Shown: one piece after another, positions 61,669 through 64,000 of the stretch
How positions within the stretch are numbered: position 1 is the stretch's first letter
Layout of the letters: each line of letters starts with the position of its first letter
Assembly (NCBI GenBank): GCA_963678705.1
Contig: OY783223.1
Location: forward strand, 9,084,721-9,148,720
Reading direction: 5' to 3'
From: Panorpa germanica
Lineage: Eukaryota > Arthropoda > Insecta > Mecoptera > Panorpidae
DNA: 64,000 bases
The notes under the pieces: generated by a model
What the model saw: the letters and a program-made list of their open reading frames with translations, nothing else
Databases searched by the model: none
Told to the model about the DNA's origin: nothing
Made by a program: the position numbers and the translations under genes

Positions 61669-61893
61669 CCCAGTATACATTTTGGAGTCACTTTGACATC
61701 ATATTGAAGATGCGTATGATTTTCTTGTCATGAAAGAGTTCTGTTTCTCACAGTCGTTTATATGAAATGTCTATTTCAAAACCACTCCACCTGTCGAAAT
61801 ACAAATGAAGATAAAGTTGATGCGAACTATAATTGAAGTGAAATAGTAACAGAAATGTTACAAAACAAAACACTTCACCAAATTTTTTACTGG
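61669..61893 (-). repeat. Family D element, inverted complete copy
   Basis: Inverse of 59953-60188: CCCAGTATACATTTTGGAGT at the left and AAATTTTTTACTGG at the right. About 225 bp. The two copies are 1.5 kb apart in opposite orientation. Confidence 0.75.
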
Positions 61894-62859
61894 CAACTCT
61901 GTGTTGAAAAAGATTATTGCTACAATTTCTATTTTACAATCTTTAGCCACTTTTTCTACGGTACGTAATATTTTAATGTTATTTTATGTAATATTTACGT
62001 TTAACGGGTGTTTATATGATCTACTGATAACATAAGCACCCTTACAGATGCATCTACCCTTCAAAGGAGGGAGGGATCAACAGAAACTGTTATTCTGCAC
62101 CAGGCCTTTGCCCTATGACTCCTAGCTTTTCATTCTTTTTTTCCGCTTATTCTATTTCAGCACGACATACTGAAAATCATACAGTAAAAGCTTTTAAGTC
62201 AGGCCTGTCGCACACTGCAAGCGTATTTCACAAAGCGCTACTACGCTTTACCTATCCAAAACCGACTGGTCCTACCAGACTGGAAGGGAATGTCATAATT
62301 TCTTCCATAATAGTGGTGTATCGATAAAATTTGAAGCAAAAGTTTGCTCTCATGGTAAATTATCGTGCAAAACAACTCCACAAACACAAGTTTGACTTGG
62401 CGTTTGGTATCGGTACGTGGTATGTATGTATTGTGACACAACACATGCAAAGAACACAGAGGTCGGTTAGCTCTAACAGTTCGACGCTTAAGTACCAGAA
62501 ATTTCGTGCGGACCGCAGAGCTGATTAAAAGAAATCATGTTCCAGTTCCAAATACGTAGCTCTCACTATAACGATCCCCCTTCAACTTTTGGCGTTGTAT
62601 TTGACACAGTCTACGATACGGATCATGTACTGAGATGAGCTGGAAGCTGAGGCTGTGGGGTAGTGGGGAAAGCAACGAAGGTGGGGATGTGGTGAAACTT
62701 TATTTGTATCTGCAACACTTAGTTAAGTCTGACACTGATTGTTCACTGGAATACTAATAAGACCAAGGAGACTTATAGAAAAATGATGTGAAAATAATAT
62801 AAATAACTATTTATCAGTTTACTATACCCAGCCTATTTAAGGGGACGTGAAACCATCAA

Positions 62860-63222
62860 TGGGCTTGTGTCCTATGTCTTAATTTCTATAAAAGTGTACT
62901 ATATATTGATAAAGTGTGTTACTAAAACCTCAAATGTTCAATTATTTTTTAATAACTCCTTATATGTTAAGAGATATCAACAATTAAAAAAATCATTTTG
63001 TCTCTTTAATTAGGGATTCAACGTTGTACACATTCTAAATACATTTCACGTCATACAAATGGCAGACCATTTCTAGCGCTAAAACTACAATTCAAACTTC
63101 TAATTGCTATATCTCCGTCAACATTTAAATATTTAATGAAATGGACACGCCAATACACATTTATTGACATTAATTTCAATCAACAATTGAAAAATCGACC
63201 AATAAAAAATGAGGACAAAAGC
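62860..63222 (+). repeat. Family A MITE-like element, short form
   Basis: The copy starts TGGGCTTGTGTCCTATGTCT and ends GAGGACAAAAGCC, where it meets a non-LTR retrotransposon fragment. It is slightly more diverged than the other copies, with a 10-15 bp deletion near 63010. Confidence 0.8.
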
Positions 63223-63560
63223 CGTCGGACTAAATAGAAGGCTGGAAATAGTAATAAGTAGACTCAGGATAGGTCATACAAATCTCACTCATACCTACTT
63301 ATTCAAAAGAGAACCACAACCAAAATATGAACAATGTAACAGCCCACAAATAGTAAAACATATTATTCTTCAATGCTTCATACTCATTACAAAGACAAAA
63401 CATAAGCAGAGAAACCTTGTTGACTTTATCAATAAATCTAATTTAATCTCTGTATTTTAAATACTCATACTTTAAATTATATTTTACAAATCGTTTTAAA
63501 CATATATATTGTTTTAAGTGCTAATAACTATCGTAAGTTGATGTACTTAAATAAATATTT
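63223..63560 (+). pseudogene. Non-LTR retrotransposon 3' end (C-terminal domain and tail)
   Basis: The frame contains SRLRIGHTNLTHTYLFKREP, a hallmark of the region after RNase H in LINE ORF2. It continues KYEQCNSPQIVKHIILQC (remnant Cys/His cluster lacking its first Cys) and ends DFINKSNLISVF with TAA at 63458-63460. The tail matches 57.2 kb. The ATG-started open frame begins inside the adjoining family A element, so its start is meaningless. Confidence 0.8.
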
Positions 63561-63863
63561 AAAAGAAATGACATGTTTTTGATATCTTTATATGATATCT
63601 CGAATTCCGTAAATAAAGTTAATACTCGTATAATCAAGGTTATAATTTCACGGAATTTAAAATTTGAATAATAGATAATATTGTTAACAAAAATATGTTT
63701 TAATTTGCATTTCATTAATAAAAGTATGTCATTATTTGTTATCATTTAAAACATACAGTAACGGACTTTGTGAAAATTTGAAACTCACCCTCCAATACAT
63801 ATTAATAAATATTTAAATGTTGTAAAACCTTATATTTAATGCAAACTATGAACAATGTGTTAA

Positions 63864-64000
63864 TGGGCTTGTGTCCTCATTTTTTAGTGGTCGATTTTTC
63901 AATTGTTCATTGAAATTGATGTTAATAAATGTGTATTGGCGTGTCTATTTAATGTTGACGGAGATATAGCAATTAAAAATTTAAATTGTAGTTTTAGCGC
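63864..64000 (-). repeat. Family A element running off the window end
   Basis: TGGGCTTGTGTCCTCATTTT followed by the GTGGTCGATTTTTCAATTG interior; cut by the end of the window. Confidence 0.8.

Overview
This is an AT-rich, intron- and repeat-rich window of animal nuclear DNA. The proteins, GT-AG introns and transposon remnants point to an arthropod, most likely an insect. The order cannot be fixed from sequence alone. I found no bacterial or viral gene, rRNA, CRISPR array or operon.

There is one convincing protein-coding gene, on the + strand between about 21968 and 38692. It has eight coding exons (22015-22069, 26613-26719, 29898-30083, 30390-30582, 32617-32745, 34402-34521, 37017-37187, 38345-38622). 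They join in one open frame through seven GT-AG introns to give a 412-residue protein: signal peptide, three Ig domains with paired cysteines (45/106, 149/204, 247/304), an acidic low-complexity linker and a C-terminal hydrophobic segment. The sequence matches the Dpr-interacting protein (DIP) branch of the immunoglobulin superfamily, often annotated as lachesin-like. These are neuronal surface receptors that bind Dpr partners in synaptic matching. A short uORF starts at the first base of the exon carrying the start codon. Overlapping AATAAA signals lie about 60 bp after the stop.

The flanks (1-21967 and 38693-64000) and the larger introns hold no gene I can support. They are built mainly of interspersed repeats. 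Family A is a 430-635 bp MITE-like element with ends TGGGCTTGTGTCC, about ten copies. Family B is a roughly 300-680 bp element with G-rich ends beside TTA/TTAA, eight copies; one copy sits inside another repeat whose paralogues preserve the empty TTAA site. Families D and E have CCCAGTA-type ends, E with long inverted arms. There are also two copies of a MITE with ends like CCTCATTCCCACTCACTG, single small inverted-repeat elements at 5.4 kb, 30.7 kb and 57.9-58.5 kb, pyrimidine-rich repeat family H, and decayed non-LTR retrotransposon 3' ends (jockey-like at 7.8-8.2 kb; others at 25.6, 57.1 and 63.3 kb). Simple repeats include five long (TA)n tracts and a 15-bp minisatellite with 45-bp higher-order structure at 56.1-56.4 kb.

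I found no evidence for a new multi-gene system. The most useful leads are the family B element with its internal hairpin and natural empty sites, the uORF, two strong hairpins in intron 1 of the receptor gene, the long inverted-repeat element at 57.9-58.5 kb and the higher-order minisatellite.
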